A stretch of DNA of 64,000 nucleotides, taken from the NCBI RefSeq assembly GCF_019649055.1, contig NW_026570262.1, forward strand, positions 186,001-250,000, in the 5' to 3' direction. This DNA comes from Paramacrobiotus metropolitanus (lineage: Eukaryota; Tardigrada; Eutardigrada; Parachela; Macrobiotidae). A model generated the notes under the pieces. The model searched no databases. It worked only from the letters and a program-made list of their open reading frames with translations, and was not told where the DNA came from. Both the position numbers and the translations under genes were made by a program. Position 1 is the stretch's first letter. Every line of letters starts with the position of its first letter. Positions 1 through 12,600 of this stretch are shown here, piece by piece.

Positions 1-834
1 ATTTTTTTTATTAGCGAATAACTCAAGGCAGTGGAATGTGCCTCTGCTCTACGACGTCGTATGAATTTCCAACGGTATGAAGAATGAAGAATTTGTGAAT
101 TTCCATCGTCTTATTATTACGTAGGATTAACCAAAAACTACAAATCTAATTTATTTACTAAATTTAATTAAATGTCCACTTGTAAAAAAAAACCGAAATA
201 TTCATACGAAGCCAACCAAACGATGCTCTGCTAACAAATACCCCGTTACAATCTGAAATCGGCTGCATTCAAACAGTATTAAGTAAATATTGTCCAGTTA
301 AAACTGGGCAGCCAAAATAAAATACAAATGCATTTCAAACACAAATAAATCGTGAGCATCCTTTAATAAGTATAACATGAGAGTACAAACTATGTACTAA
401 AAAACGGACAGGTTTGATGAAGCGTAAATAAATAAATTACAAATAAGTGTCTATCAGCGCTGGCATATTGTTATGCGTTGCGCTTTTGCCGAATAAAGCA
501 CAGATGCCCGTATTATTGCAGCGGAAGAAAGGAACAGCTTTTATTATTAAAACAGCTTTTATTTTTAATTACACGTTTCAGCTAATAAAAATGCAATTTT
601 AAAGTGAGACATACTGCTTTTCAATTTTTAATCACTGCAAAAGGTTGTAGAACGCCCAATGTGCCGCTACTCTACGAAATCATACAGTGATCGCCTTTTT
701 CATTCAAGGATAGCTTGCAAAAAAAACGAGCATCGTCATGACTCAAACAAAATTAAACACTGCTTAGCCGGAACAGCATTAAAATGCCGGTATGCTGCAG
801 TGGAAGAAGAAAAGACCGATACTGCTTTGGCTGG

Positions 835-955
835 AGACGAATACAGACGCCACTCAACCCTGGATGGTGGGCACCATCTTCAGTTGGCCGTTGAGGGCGT
901 AGGCGGGCGGAGTGGCTGTCGCCCAGCTGCTGGATGGGCGTGAAGTGCAGTGAAG
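835..955 (-). pseudogene. AGL exon 3 fragment (third copy)
   Basis: This stretch matches the 3' part of exon 3 of the intact debranching-enzyme gene (about 44,455-44,560) nearly base for base, with a few substitutions and a 4-bp insertion (ggcgggcgg for ggcgg). The sequence before it (1-200 and 640-700) also resembles the intron next to exon 3 (44,180-44,340). It is followed by exon 10 and exon 9 fragments, an order not found in the intact gene, so this is rearranged debris of another tandem copy. It cannot encode a product. Confidence 0.75.
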
Positions 956-1067
956 GGTTACTGAGTTTTTGGACCCCTTACTTACTTTTACTGTTGCATA
1001 CTTTTGCGAAATTAAACAACAAAATCAAAAAATGGCTGTTATGGTCCAATCATGAACAACTTCACCT

Positions 1068-1233
1068 TGATGACGCTGGGATTAGCGTGCTTCTGCATGA
1101 TCGTATAGCAGCGCATGCGCCACCGATGGGCGCATCTTGGCGGATGTCAGCGGGAGGAAAGCGTCCACCGGCTCCCCGTCATACCGGTGTACTTGCCGGC
1201 TCAGATCCTGCGAGTCCACCGCGCTTTCCGCTT
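1068..1233 (-). pseudogene. AGL exon 10 fragment (third copy)
   Basis: The reverse strand reads ESAVDSQDLSRQVHRYDGEP and on to [16 protein letters not shown], the counterpart of intact exon 10 (40,288-40,451). The reading frame then breaks, and the THDN motif that carries a transferase catalytic Asp in the intact gene is lost. It lies beside exon 3 and exon 9 fragments and about 1.2 kb from the 3' end of the second copy, which suggests an array of at least three AGL copies. Confidence 0.8.
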
Positions 1234-1572
1234 CTAAAATCAATAGCCGAAACAAAATGCAAAAAAATGCACTGTCTAACGACATAACTACGAACAACAG
1301 TTTTTTTAAGAATCACAGCACTCGGGGCCTGCGGCACAAAAACCAAAAATTTAACGGAAATTTACATAATTATTTGTTGCAAATGCGTAAAGAAAAGCCC
1401 GGTCGCCCACGAACCCTCGTCCTCTCAAGCCATCGCACTAATTACAATATTCGGTTCCTACTGTACTGGAAGCGCAGACTGCTTAGGCGGCTGGCACACT
1501 AGACACGATTCACATGAAGTCATATGAACCAGTGAGCGAAACAAACAGCACGGCATCTCACAAACTCAAATC

Positions 1573-1612
1573 GCGGATTAACGAGCTCAAGCACAGCCGA
1601 TTGACGAAAACT
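1573..1612 (-). pseudogene. AGL exon 9 remnant (third copy)
   Basis: About 40 bases (cggattaacgagctcaagcacagccgattgacgaaaac region) match the 3' end of intact exon 9 at 41,151-41,195. The rest of exon 9 and exons 8 to 4 are absent, and the matching sequence stops abruptly at about 1,612. It is kept separate because its boundary marks a deletion or rearrangement breakpoint. Confidence 0.65.
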
Positions 1613-2382
1613 TGATTGTACTGATATATATATACACTTTGCAGTCATATTTAAATCATCGTACTAAAATAAAAAGACCTCGATTTCATTCATGCTAATT
1701 GCTACTGATACGAGTACCGTAATTAGGATGGCAACTGGAAGCCATGAAGTTTATAAGTGAACCGCCCATACGCTACGTTAACTGTTGTGAACCGTGTGGA
1801 AGCAATGCAGTGCACCTCACTTCACTTTTCAGTAAAATGGATAATCGAATAGGATAACGTTTCAGCTAGGAAAAACTTTTGTACCAGCGTTCAGGATAGT
1901 AAGTTGATTAGTAACTCATATGGAAGCTGATTTTACATTTCGTATAATCTTTCTTGCCACGAAAGACACTTTAGGATATAGCAAAATTATCAAAGCGTAA
2001 AAAAGCGCAGCAGTGAAAACTGTCCTGTTGATGATCGTTTTTCCGTGATTTAGCATAATCAGGATTTATTCCGCTATCTGTGACGCGAACACCGCGTCGA
2101 AATCGCAGCACAACAGACAGTGACCTTTCCATCCGCAAACCTTGAGTTCATAACCCGCCCGGATTCACCCACGCACATTTTGACTAAAGCGCCATAATAA
2201 ACTTTGAAAATTGCAAAGTGTGAAAAGACAAAAAGCCGAAACCAATAACAGATAAATAACCGACAAATAAATTAAACCCAGGCACCGTTAAATCAAAAGA
2301 AATCTCCAGTTTATCGAGAAAGCATGCGAGTATCGCCTGAACAGGTAGCAACACGGGGGATAAATCACACATTAAGCATTTG
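1613..2382. other. Duplicated 3' flank of AGL
   Basis: No gene is seen. From about 1,880 the sequence parallels the 3' flank of the intact AGL gene (31,590-32,090). It includes a shared block (gcataatcaggatttattccgc, compare 31,779-31,800) that on the minus strand gives an AATAAA hexamer about 300 bp past the stop codon. The stretch 1,613-1,870 shows nothing recognisable. Confidence 0.55.
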
Positions 2383-2649
2383 TTATTTCTCATTCTGCAG
2401 CGCATACAACGTCTCAAGGATATTGGCCATGCTCCAGGCCGGGGTGTGGCAGCTGTGGGGGCAATAAGCCCCTCCGGCGTTGGTCTGTTCAGGCAGACCG
2501 CGCCAGCCGGAGCTCCGCACTTTCAGCCAGTGCCGGCCCAGCACCCTGTCCACGAACGACTGAGTTTTGCTGATAACCTCCGTATTCTGCTGTTTACCCG
2601 CGAAGATTAATTTCGCGCGCAAGAAGTAGCCCATCAGCCACACCCACTC
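2383..2649 (-). pseudogene. AGL copy 2, exon 24
   Basis: The last exon of the second debranching-enzyme copy is open and well preserved. It reads [18 protein letters not shown] at the start and ends YALQNEK followed by a stop, as in the intact copy (32,091-32,357). The acceptor (tttacag) is conserved. The Glu of the G-P-E-W region, expected by family knowledge to be the glucosidase catalytic acid, is present. Exons 22 and 23, which should lie at about 2,700-3,100, are missing, so the exon belongs to a dead gene despite its good condition. Confidence 0.85.
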
Positions 2650-3106
2650 CTGTAAAGGGACGCCGATTACGGGAAATTTCAGAGAAAAATATGTCTTTGA
2701 ACACAACTAGACCAAATATGGGTATGCTACTCAAGGTGGCGACTTTAGTTTGTTTAGCACCTTGCGCAATACTGCCCAACTAAAACGGATGTTTTATTTG
2801 TGCAAAGAAAGGAACTTGTCAATCGCAAAGAAATTTTAATGCGCGCCATGCGTTAAACGAGTATGTACAGAGAGGCGTTATTCGATGAAAAATTTGACGA
2901 GAAACTTTCAGCAGAAAGGTGAAGCTTGTGCATTTTATCGTTAGAAATAATAAAACTTGAGAGATTTAAAAAAATATGAATTAAGCGTAAGCGAAAAGCC
3001 CAAAGCTAAAACATGGCCGAATGCTCCTTTGAAAAATGCTCCTTCAATAATAAAAAAGCTGTTCTTGTTAAAAATTTCATCGATAGTTTGTTTTGAACTG
3101 TTTCAT
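2650..3106. other. Collapsed intron, AGL exons 22-23 deleted
   Basis: The start resembles the intron after intact exon 24 (32,360-32,480), and the end (about 2,770-2,880) resembles 33,580-33,660. The intervening segment, which holds exons 22 and 23 in the intact gene, is absent. No other feature is visible. Confidence 0.5.
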
Positions 3107-3113
3107 TTACCAC

Positions 3114-3505
3114 TGCCATGGCGACGCATAAGTTAGGCCGCAGCTGATAATCCGCCCAGAAATGAAATGGAGCCATAGGTGTCCAGCCGTGTCCTTGTAG
3201 ATCGGCGCAATGTTCACCAAATCCCGGCGAATAAATTCGCCCGCTTGATCCACACCGACGAAGAATCGCTCTTCAAAGTGATTGTTAATCATCTGGCGCC
3301 AGTCGAGAAAACTCAGTGTTTTCACTTGTCCGACTGCAACGAAAACGCGGAAACTCATTGAGCAATGGTAACACAAGCAAAGCGTTTGGAAGGTCACCTT
3401 TGGTTTGCATTTTAACGTCGTCGTATGGCTATTTCCCGCTGGTGCTCATCTCCGCCAACCAATCCACCGTGGAGTAGCATAAAGCCACTAATTCGATAGC
3501 AGATC
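3114..3505 (-). pseudogene. AGL copy 2, exons 21 and 20
   Basis: Exon 21 is readable as [20 protein letters not shown] and on to NIAPIYKDT. The frame then shifts because bases are inserted where the intact gene reads [19 protein letters not shown]. The lost frame still spells a match to WADYQLRPN in another phase. Exon 20 (about 3,398-3,505) follows with its intron and matches 34,078-34,190. Compared with the intact copy these exons are clearly pseudogenic. Confidence 0.8.
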
Positions 3506-3655
3506 CAGTGATAGAAATCGGCGACATGGGGTGTTTATAAAAAAAACAAATTATTTTTCAAATGCAGAGATAGCACTCAAGTTTCGTACGAGTAAATCAG
3601 CCAATCAGTCATCTGTGCCAGACGCGCACCCGGATAATTGGGAGTGTGACATTTC

Positions 3656-4224
3656 GCCGCACTCCGGTACATAGCATCAAAAATGGGATACATACTCTAC
3701 AACTTTCGCTTTCGCGCGCTCCGAATCACTTTTTTATAATATTTCATGTTATTCTGAAGCTAACTGATTTGTATACATTGTTCTGAAAACCGTCTGCGCG
3801 CGCAACATCCGGTTGCCGAGATATGCTGTACTAAGTGGCTGAAAAGTTAAATGCATCGTTGTGTACCAAAAGTCTGGTTACTACCCGATCTTTTCGAAAC
3901 TTTACTACTGTATAGGGCCATAAAGTCTAAAGTGAACCAATATCAGATCCATAGCATTTTCCCAAAATTATAGTAAAGTTTCAATAAGACCGGGTAATAA
4001 CCAGACTTTTGGTACACAAAGATGCATTTAAACTTTTCAGCCATTCGAGTACGGCATATCTCGGCAACCGGATGTTGCGCGCGCAAACATGCAGTTTTCA
4101 GAATAATGTATACAAATCGTTTAGCTTTAGAATAACATAAAATATTACAAAAAAGTGATTGGGAGTGCGCGAAAGCGAAAGTTTTAGTGTATATATCAAA
4201 ACTTTGACACCATGTACCGGGCCA
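3656..4224. mobile_element. Palindromic MITE-like element
   Basis: Two arms of roughly 240 bp (about 3,690-3,930 and 3,960-4,195) are inverted repeats of each other. They include cggcaaccggatgttgcgcg-type and accaaaagtctggttactac-type blocks. The termini carry a shared motif near CCGGTACAT (left) and ATGTACCGG (right). It has no coding capacity. It lies in the intron between exons 20 and 19 of AGL copy 2. Related termini occur at 32,906-33,192 and near 61,625, so it belongs to a dispersed family. Confidence 0.75.
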
Positions 4225-4713
4225 TTTCTCTTATAATGATAAAATACAAAAAGCACAACGTCGAAAGAGTACTCGTATTGAAAATTGTTGTGAAGATCAT
4301 TACAAAATCACAGCTAACTCACTGCCAAGGTTGTTAGACTGAAATGCAGTTTCCGAACTGCCACACCCAGAAATCAGCCACTTTTCTACTATATCAACCT
4401 AGCAAACTGAGCAATACAGTACGATCAAACCACCATACAGAATAAAATTCGAAAATAGGGAGAAAAAACTCAGGCCACGTAGGCATGTACATAGAAGGTT
4501 ACATAGTTATCTTACATGTACTTCTGAAGTATCCCAAATATACAGGAAAAGAGTCAGAATAGCACAAATCAATAACCGAAAACATAAAAAAGCCCCAGAA
4601 AACCAGATTAATCAAAAACTTTGGCAAATTGCAAGAATTTCGTGTCAAAAAACGTACGAGTACAACATGTTCCAGTACAACCGAATGGTAAAAAATGCCT
4701 CAAATTCTGTACC

Positions 4714-4957
4714 TGGGCGTTGCAGGTTTGCCGCGCGTCCCGGCCTGTTCGGAACTGCCCATTTTATCCATCCACGTGCCGCAGTTGTGCGGCACGAAGC
4801 CCGTCTGCAAGTCCACCCCGATGCCGTTGTTAAAGCCCTCCTAGCACATGTCCCGGTCCAGATTCCACCGCTCCGCTCGCGGAAGCTGAGGCCTTGCATG
4901 TACTTGCTCAGAGCTTCCTGCATCACCTCCGCCAAAGGCTGATCCTGCACGTAGAAC
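4714..4957 (-). pseudogene. AGL copy 2, exon 19
   Basis: The exon opens with the conserved acceptor and reads [20 protein letters not shown] up to FRER. A small deletion then shifts the frame relative to intact exon 19 (34,745-34,992). A second deletion removes bases where the intact gene has [13 protein letters not shown]. The glucosidase-domain sequence is therefore destroyed. A 3' part matching the [12 protein letters not shown] region remains in a shifted frame. Confidence 0.82.
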
Positions 4958-5237
4958 AGCACCATCATGGCATCGTCCAGTTATTGTTGTACAACGCATC
5001 TAAATTTTAATTCAAAAATTTTTAGTTAAGTTGTTTTAATTTAATTTACTTCCTTAATTTAGCTCACTTTGGTTTATATTATTTCCTTAACACCAGTTTA
5101 ATGCAAATTAATTTCTTAATCCAATGCAATTATTTCGCTGAATTAAATTTGGTGTAATGCAATCTAATTTCTTCGTTACAGTTAGCTTACAGACAAACGA
5201 CTTCAAGATTATGCGGAAAGAGGCACAATTACCGCCA

Positions 5238-8200
5238 GCAGCATTGGCGTCCCGCGGCGCGCTCTGCAATTTGTCACGTCCAGATTGCAGCTTATGACGT
5301 CACTAATATAACGTAAAATATCACTGCGTTTATCGAAACTAATTGCTTCAGTTTACACACTAATTAGTTACACTAATTAATTAATTAATTAAGGATTTAG
5401 TCCAGTTTACAAGTACCTACCAGAAATGAACTTGTTATAGCTAGTTTTGCTCAGAAAAAAATTCTGAGTTTAGTAATATTTGAACCATGTGAATTTGGAG
5501 TCACGTGACCAAGTTATGAATTTTTAAGTTACTTTGTTGAACTTCAGCAGTATTACTTTATTTGCTAATAGCGTCAAAATGTGTGGTACATGACTATTTA
5601 ACCCCATAAATATAAATGTAAAAATTTCATTACAATTATCACATCTAGACACCAGTTCGTATTATAAATTGCATAGATTAGGGAATTGTCGTGATGTACA
5701 CGTACATACTAAAGTAGCTTGCGTGCACGCAATAAGCCTCAGTACTGGAAACAACTGTCACATTTATAGCACAATAAAAGTACAATTATGAAAGTGAACA
5801 GTTCATAGTACAGCCATACCTGTATGGCTATAAATAAGTAAGTATAATCCTCAAATTGTAGAAATTATAATGAAGTTTTTAACTGAATGGAATTCAACGC
5901 GCCAGTAGCGTAATTAGGTTCTCCACCATGCCACAAATAATGTAAACACAAGATCATGCCGAACAGCAATAAACAGTACGCTGTGCTTCATGTGCTTTAC
6001 GTATGCTTAAATGAACAACATTTTTTATAGAAGTTAATGTAATTAGACTGCTTTGCAGCTATGCATATGTATTGTGCATGAGTACCATAGTGCTAAATAG
6101 TTTTACCAATCGAGACGAAGTGATCGCTCTAATGTTTGAGGGTTTTTCTCCACGTCGCGAAAGAATGTAAACAACTTGATGTGAAAAAGTGGGCTCATAT
6201 TAACATGATTTTAATACGATGAGTTATGTATACAGTAATGTACACCATGAACAGTATTTTGCACAAGCAGTATATAATTGTCAGCTTAACATCTACTACA
6301 CTGCAACTCACAAGCAGTAATTTAATAAGAATATATTCCTTAAATACGTGAAACATACTATTCTATATAGAAAAATTGGTTATACAAAGTACTATTTTTC
6401 AAAACGTGGTAAGTACTCGCATTATTATTCTTTTAATGATTAGGTAGACAGTATTGCAAAGCGTTCCGTGACGTGTACACGCGCACATAATACATTCCGC
6501 CCATCGATGATTCTAAGATTCGGATCTTTGCTCAATCATGAGTGCTATCCTGCTTTCACCGCAGCTACGTTAGCGACTGGGAAAATTTTGTTTTCTCGTT
6601 TTGTATCCAAATAGCGCGCTGAATGATTTTTTTACTTTTATGTGGATTTGAAGTGAAGCATGATGAAGTAATAATTTTGTGAGCTTGTAAAACCAAAACC
6701 GAAAATTATGCTGGAGCAAAATGTGTGCACTATACAACCGGTCACAATGAATAAGGCATTGATCTGCCAAACGGATATGATGAGCGCGTATACGTGTAAC
6801 AGAATGCTTTGTAATAGTAAGTTTACATAATTATTAATACAAAAGAATGATAATACTTACTGTTGAAAAAAAAGTGACTTGCATAGCCGATTTTTTTGTT
6901 AGAATAGTATGCTCCAAGTATTTTCAGAAATGCAATGTTATTAGATTACTGCTTTTCAGTTACAAACGAAATGTCAGAATATGAGTTGCGTAAAGGTACA
7001 GGTAGATTGCAATGAGCGCGGTGTTGGCGCTTGTCGTCATAGCCACTGCACTATGTACGAGTATAATCGTTGTCAAAATGTCAGATTTACTAATGGAGAA
7101 AGCTGCACACACCCTGTTTTATCACCAAAGTCTCCACACACCACCTTTCACCTCCACCAGGCTCCGCATACAACTGTTCGCACCACGTTTTGTCTCCGGC
7201 CAGCATTTTTGCGCCACCACTATATATTTCAAAAAAAATCTCGGCAGTTTCTGGACACCGTATTACACTTGTAGTTGCAAAGATATACGGTGGTCGGTCG
7301 TACATACGATTTATAATGGCTATCTTGTAAGTTTTGAGTGAGTACAGGAAGTAGCACTTCACTTAAAATACGTTGTATCTATGTTACAATTTTTGGTTTT
7401 TGTCAATATAGCGCAAGGGTAAAACCGAAAAAATCGCTGCCTGTAACGGAAGCGCAGGTTAACGAGTGATATCAAAAAAAGAGGAGCCAGACCGCGAGAC
7501 GAAAGAGCCGTCTTTTTTCCGCCTGTGATAACAATTAATGGAATCTTTCAAAATAATGGTGTGTAGAGGCTATGGTGGTGTGCATTTTTCTCTTGGTAGT
7601 GTTAGGAGATGTAGGTGATCTTTTTAAAAAAAATCAAAAATGATAAAAATTGGTATGCGGAGACTTTGGTGGTTAACCATGGTGTGCGGAGCCTTCTCGT
7701 TTGTTAATTCCAGTACTACAAATAAATTACAAAATTATGAATCAACAAAATAATGATTAAATGAATATAACTGCAATATTTAGCATGCGCTAGCTTTGTC
7801 CAGTGTTAGAAACGCTAAGATAGTGTGGCGTACGCCATCCTAATGAACTCAGTGTAATTTTAATTTGTAACGCTTACTGTTTCGTTAGGCAAACCGTTTC
7901 AATCTGGCTTGTCCTTTTTTCAGTTTTTGCCTAAACAAAAAATCAGTTCCGGCAAGGCAACCAAAAATGCCCTTGCAAATTTAACCGCCAAATCAATGTT
8001 TCAGTCAGTACTAATTTCACAGTACGTGTTGCCATACAAATGTTAAACGCCTGTCATGCAAAATAGACGTTAATATTTTGTACATAGTGCATGGTGCACT
8101 TGAAGCGCATGCGATCACAGTTGACTGAACGATTGTACACAAAAGACTAACTAATACCTGAGTTTGTCCAATAATTAAAAAATTATTAAAATTACAAACA

Positions 8201-9660
8201 GCTAGCTACTCTAACTGTGGAAAAAACAGAAAAATGAAAGCGTGAATACATTTTTTCTTTGCCGGACCAAGTATTGAGATCCAATTTATTATTGGTGCTA
8301 GCTTTCATTTCTGTTCCACAAGACGAACGCTAACGAATGTTGACTACTACAGCAAACCGTTTTTGCGAGTGTTGTTGGCAACAAGCATATGTTTTTTGCA
8401 AGCTGAGCCGTTCACAGATTTCTTTGCGAGAACGTACGCATTTTGAACTTAACTTTATAGATACCATCAATAGGTAAAAAACAAGACTTTTCTTTAAATT
8501 AAGATTGTAAGACTAAACAACTTTTTACATAAACTTTCGAAAGTTGCCAAAATTAGGGATTACACACATCATGCATAAAAAAAAACGGGTAGTCGCGTGT
8601 TCAAAAACATCTCGAGTATAACGCCAACACATTAGCATTTTCCGTACGATAGAAGAGTGCTTTACCGTCGTGCTTTACTGCTAAGGCGACACGAATCACT
8701 TCGGAAATTCTATACTGTATGGTGAAGTGTCTGCTCTGGTATAATATTTTAGCAGTATGTTTTTGAGCCTTTGTTAGCAGATAAGTTGGTGCAGTAAAAG
8801 ATCATTGGTAGTTCACAGTTAAATGAAAGTCATTAAAAACAAATTTCACAAATTCGACAATAAGAAAACATTTTAACATCGCAAGAAAGGGCAGTCTTGC
8901 AGCAAAAGCCGAAATGCAAAAGGCTTAGCTGGCACACGATTATACTTCGAAGATTGCTAAAAATTCTGTTATTAGCATATTATAATCAAGATTTTAGTGC
9001 ACTATTCGGAGCATTGTTTAGTAACATTTGACAATAAACTGCTACCTTTGCGTAAATCACAAATCTGACGGTCGACTCCACTGTAGAAATTGTCAAAAAT
9101 TCAACACAAATTGTAAATTTCTTAATTTTTTGTAAAATTCGTTAAAATTTGTTTGAAATACTTTTTCCATCCTTTTTATGAAGTGAAACTTTGGAAAACA
9201 CCAGCCAGGTGTATGGTTAATGGTGATGTGACTCGCTAAAATTTGCTGCATGAAAATTCAGTACTTTTCGGCACGTTTGCGTCGAACGCATCAGGTTGTA
9301 ATTAAGAGCCTAAACGGCCTACTGCCTCAACCGCTTCGAATGTTTTAAAACGGATTGCACCTTCTCTTGTTAGTTTTTTTATACTCTCCATGCTCGTTAC
9401 CGATTTGATAAAAAATTTTGATTTTTGTGTACGTCAAATTATGAATATGAGCGAGGCTTAGACAAGTCGTAGCAGCAGTCGGAGTAAGTGCAACTGCAGG
9501 GCGCAGACAGACTGTCGCAAACGCACTGCTTGCCTGGCATCTATGTAATCATGCCAGATTCAAGCCACACTTCTACTACTTTACTCGACTTAGATGTTTT
9601 TTGGAATCCTGAAAAATAAGTCGCAGATTCACAATCAGCGTAAAATTTTACTATGGCTTT
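5238..9660 (+). repeat. Left terminal inverted repeat of 12.7-kb element
   Basis: It pairs with 13,524-17,962. Pairing runs from GCAGCATTGGCG at the outer end to aaaattttactatggcttt at the inner end. Sequence is AT-rich except for the outer 45 bp (gcggcgcgctctgc) and a segment near 9,470-9,540. Frames of up to about 100 codons at 6,980-7,340 recur in the other arm, but they start at arbitrary points, resemble no family I know and overlap in several phases. I do not call them genes. Confidence 0.9.
7084..7706. repeat. Nested inverted repeat inside the left arm
   Basis: The block gagaaagctgcacacacc through caccaaagtctccacac at 7,096-7,140 recurs inverted as ggtatgcggagactttggtgg through ggtgtgcggagccttctc at 7,650-7,702. 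This suggests a roughly 0.6-kb element nested in the large one before the arms were duplicated, since the same structure appears in the right arm at about 15,480-16,085. No target duplication could be fixed. Confidence 0.6.
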
Positions 9661-12600
9661 CTGTCTTGGAAAAGTTTGTAGCCTTAAGGGATCGTCCGTA
9701 AATCACTGCCATACGTTTACAACTTGATGGCCGTTTCGACCATTGTATTCCTTTTGTTTTTCGAGAAATATTAACGATGTGCGACGGCAAGAAAGTACTG
9801 TAGCGGCGGTTTCAAGTTAGACCACAGAGTGTTTACCAGAAAAATGTTCACTGGGTATACCCACGCTGCAGTATGCAAAATTCACGATATTTTACCAGCA
9901 AATCAAAACGGAGTTCCTCGAGCTGCTGAGCAACGTTCGTGATCTAACAATTCATTTAACTAATTAATAATATCTTAAAGTGAAAAATAGCTAGAATTTG
10001 TATTACAGAATGCTGAAAAGTAATGCATACAAATCAGAGCTTTGGTGACCATGTTGGTTTGTTGTGGTTATTGGGGTGCCCCTGCATGGGATGGATGGTG
10101 AATAAGTTTACAGGATGGGCTCGGAAAGGCGATTATTTTCAAAGCTCTGATGATAAAAAAACTTGGGTGAAAAAGTAGTTTTACGTGGGAATTCGCTATC
10201 TTAAATAAGAAAATGTGAAATGAGATTAGGGTCGTGAATTTTGCCCGTGCAGCGCGGTAAAATCTAGTGCGCATTTTTCGATAAACACACTTTGTGGTCT
10301 AACTTGAAACCACCGCTTCAGTACTAAATTCTTCAACTTTGGTATTCATCACCAGGGTTTATCCCTTATACATCTTGACACCAGTAATACATACGTGCTC
10401 TACTCATAGGGTCGTTTAACTGGCTGTAGTATGTGAATGGGTGGCGGTCGTTCAAAGTGATCATACCGTATTGCTGCTCTACAAACCGATTTCCTTCCGC
10501 TTTTTCCTTTGCCCAATTTAGCTTAGCGTACTGCATACCCAGTACCTATTTTTTAAAAATCTGGAACTGTTTTCTTGCTATTAAGTCGTTAAAAAACAGT
10601 GATGAAATACAAGGCATGCCATCCGATATACTGCATTAGACCAATATTACCACCACATATGCGCGGCTGCGCAAAATAATGCTGATTCACTTAAAGTTAT
10701 TTGAATCTGTCTATTTATTCATCATAAATTGTTCCGTAAGTTGATTTACTTTCATTGTGAACATTTGACGCTTGCACAGCGACAACGCAGCAGCACCTGT
10801 ATGGCGGTGACTGCAGCTTTTATGGTGTAGTTTGGCGACTCATGTAGCGTGGCAAAGTGTTACTTTCTCAATGCTTTCTTGACGATGTATTTGAAAAAAC
10901 GGTTGAAATTGTTTTAATAATTTGAGGGGCTAGCCTTGCGCCCTCGGTTATGTGCTGCATTTAGATCTCACAACCCAGTTGAGCGATAGTATTAACATTA
11001 TTTATCTATGCCATTGAGCCAGCTGGCAAAATTTTTGTTCTCGAAAAGGTTGTTTGTGCTTGCGTGGTAAGGTCTTTGCACTTAAGACAATTATGTATTT
11101 CGAAGTTGATGACTTCAGGGAAATATGCTCCAGAAGCTGCTGCTTTTCCACTCATTTTTGATGTAAAATGTCCGTTTCGCTAAGCGTTCTCCAGACTTTA
11201 CTAAGAAATTCTGAATTGGTGCAAGAATGTGCACTGTGCCACAGAAGCCCTTAGACCAGTGCCATCCTTAATTATTCACACACTGCCATTTTGTTTAATA
11301 CACCCTTTTGATCCAGCCATAAACATGTTAATATCCACAACAACCTTGTGCTTGCAATTTATCATTTTTTAGTCTTATTTTTAAAATGGCTGTCCTAGAA
11401 AGAAATCATTGGTTTTGCAAGAAGTCGGGTGGCAAAATTGCAAAAGTGAATTGTCGGTCAGTGATTTGTCGAGTAGGAAGTTGTGATAACTACCATACGT
11501 TGGTCAGGAAATTGTCAATAAATAAAAAAAAATTAGTAAATTGAAGTGCTTCCATAAAACATGGAAGACGTTCACAATTTTTACGTCTTTAAAAGTTTCA
11601 GAACTTTGTTTTTACAACAACTATTGTATGGTAGCTCGCGGACCCTTAATTCGTTGGCACGATAACTACTGCTATATGCGCTCTTCGAGATTACATTTAC
11701 TTATTGATAATTTTGACCAAACCTTTTGAATAATACAGGATGTAGTGCTCGATGCCACACAAGGCTAGCGTTCACATCTTCGTGGCTTGGCACATAAAAG
11801 TTAGCCTTTGGCCTGGGTAAGGTTGGACGAGGTTTAGGGAATGCCACTTGCAGTCATGCCTCTTTCTGCCCGTAATAAACTGCTTTTTATATTTCATCTT
11901 TTAATTACAGAAAGAAAAGTGCACAAACACATGTAGACAGGAAAAATGTCATCGAAATAGTCCAACATGGATGTGTGCATAAGTATATATACACCATTCC
12001 ACAAATGTAACTGCAACAGTTTTCAGTGCAACAATTTTGTTACACCGCATTTTTCTCAGCAGGAAAAAATTTGGCGTCATATTTTCTTGCAAGCTGTAAA
12101 AACCAAGATTATTGTTCTGTATGGTCTTGTTTACTACAACCGTTGAACTGTTTCTGTCAAGTTAACATTTGCGTCGTTTGTTTTGTTCCTACTAATTGGC
12201 TTTTGACTTCTAGTACTGTACAGTTGTTGATGAATGTTGGAACTTTGTAACTTGTTTGGAAAAGTGTTTTGAACATTTGTTTTGAACATAGAATGAAATT
12301 TTATTTTGGCAGAATTTTAAGGGTTGCTTAAACTTCATCTTGAGACTGCTTAAGACGATACTGAATAATGAAGTTGGCTGATGTTTCAATAATAACAATA
12401 AACGCTTAACGAAAAACAAGATGCGTTGGCAACTAGCAGACTACAATAAAAACAACGTAAGCAGCATGGTAGCAAAGCTGAGAGCTATTTCTTGTTCACT
12501 CTAGTTTTTGATACTGTTAATCATTTAGGGAAACAACACAGACTGGGCAGCATTTATAGAAAAAACAATTACGCAAAATTCTGAATACAAACTGACTAAT

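Noticed and set aside
6981-7341. Frames of about 100 codons present in both long inverted repeats
   Set aside because: Presence in both arms follows from the repeat; overlapping frames in several phases and no recognisable motif argue against coding.
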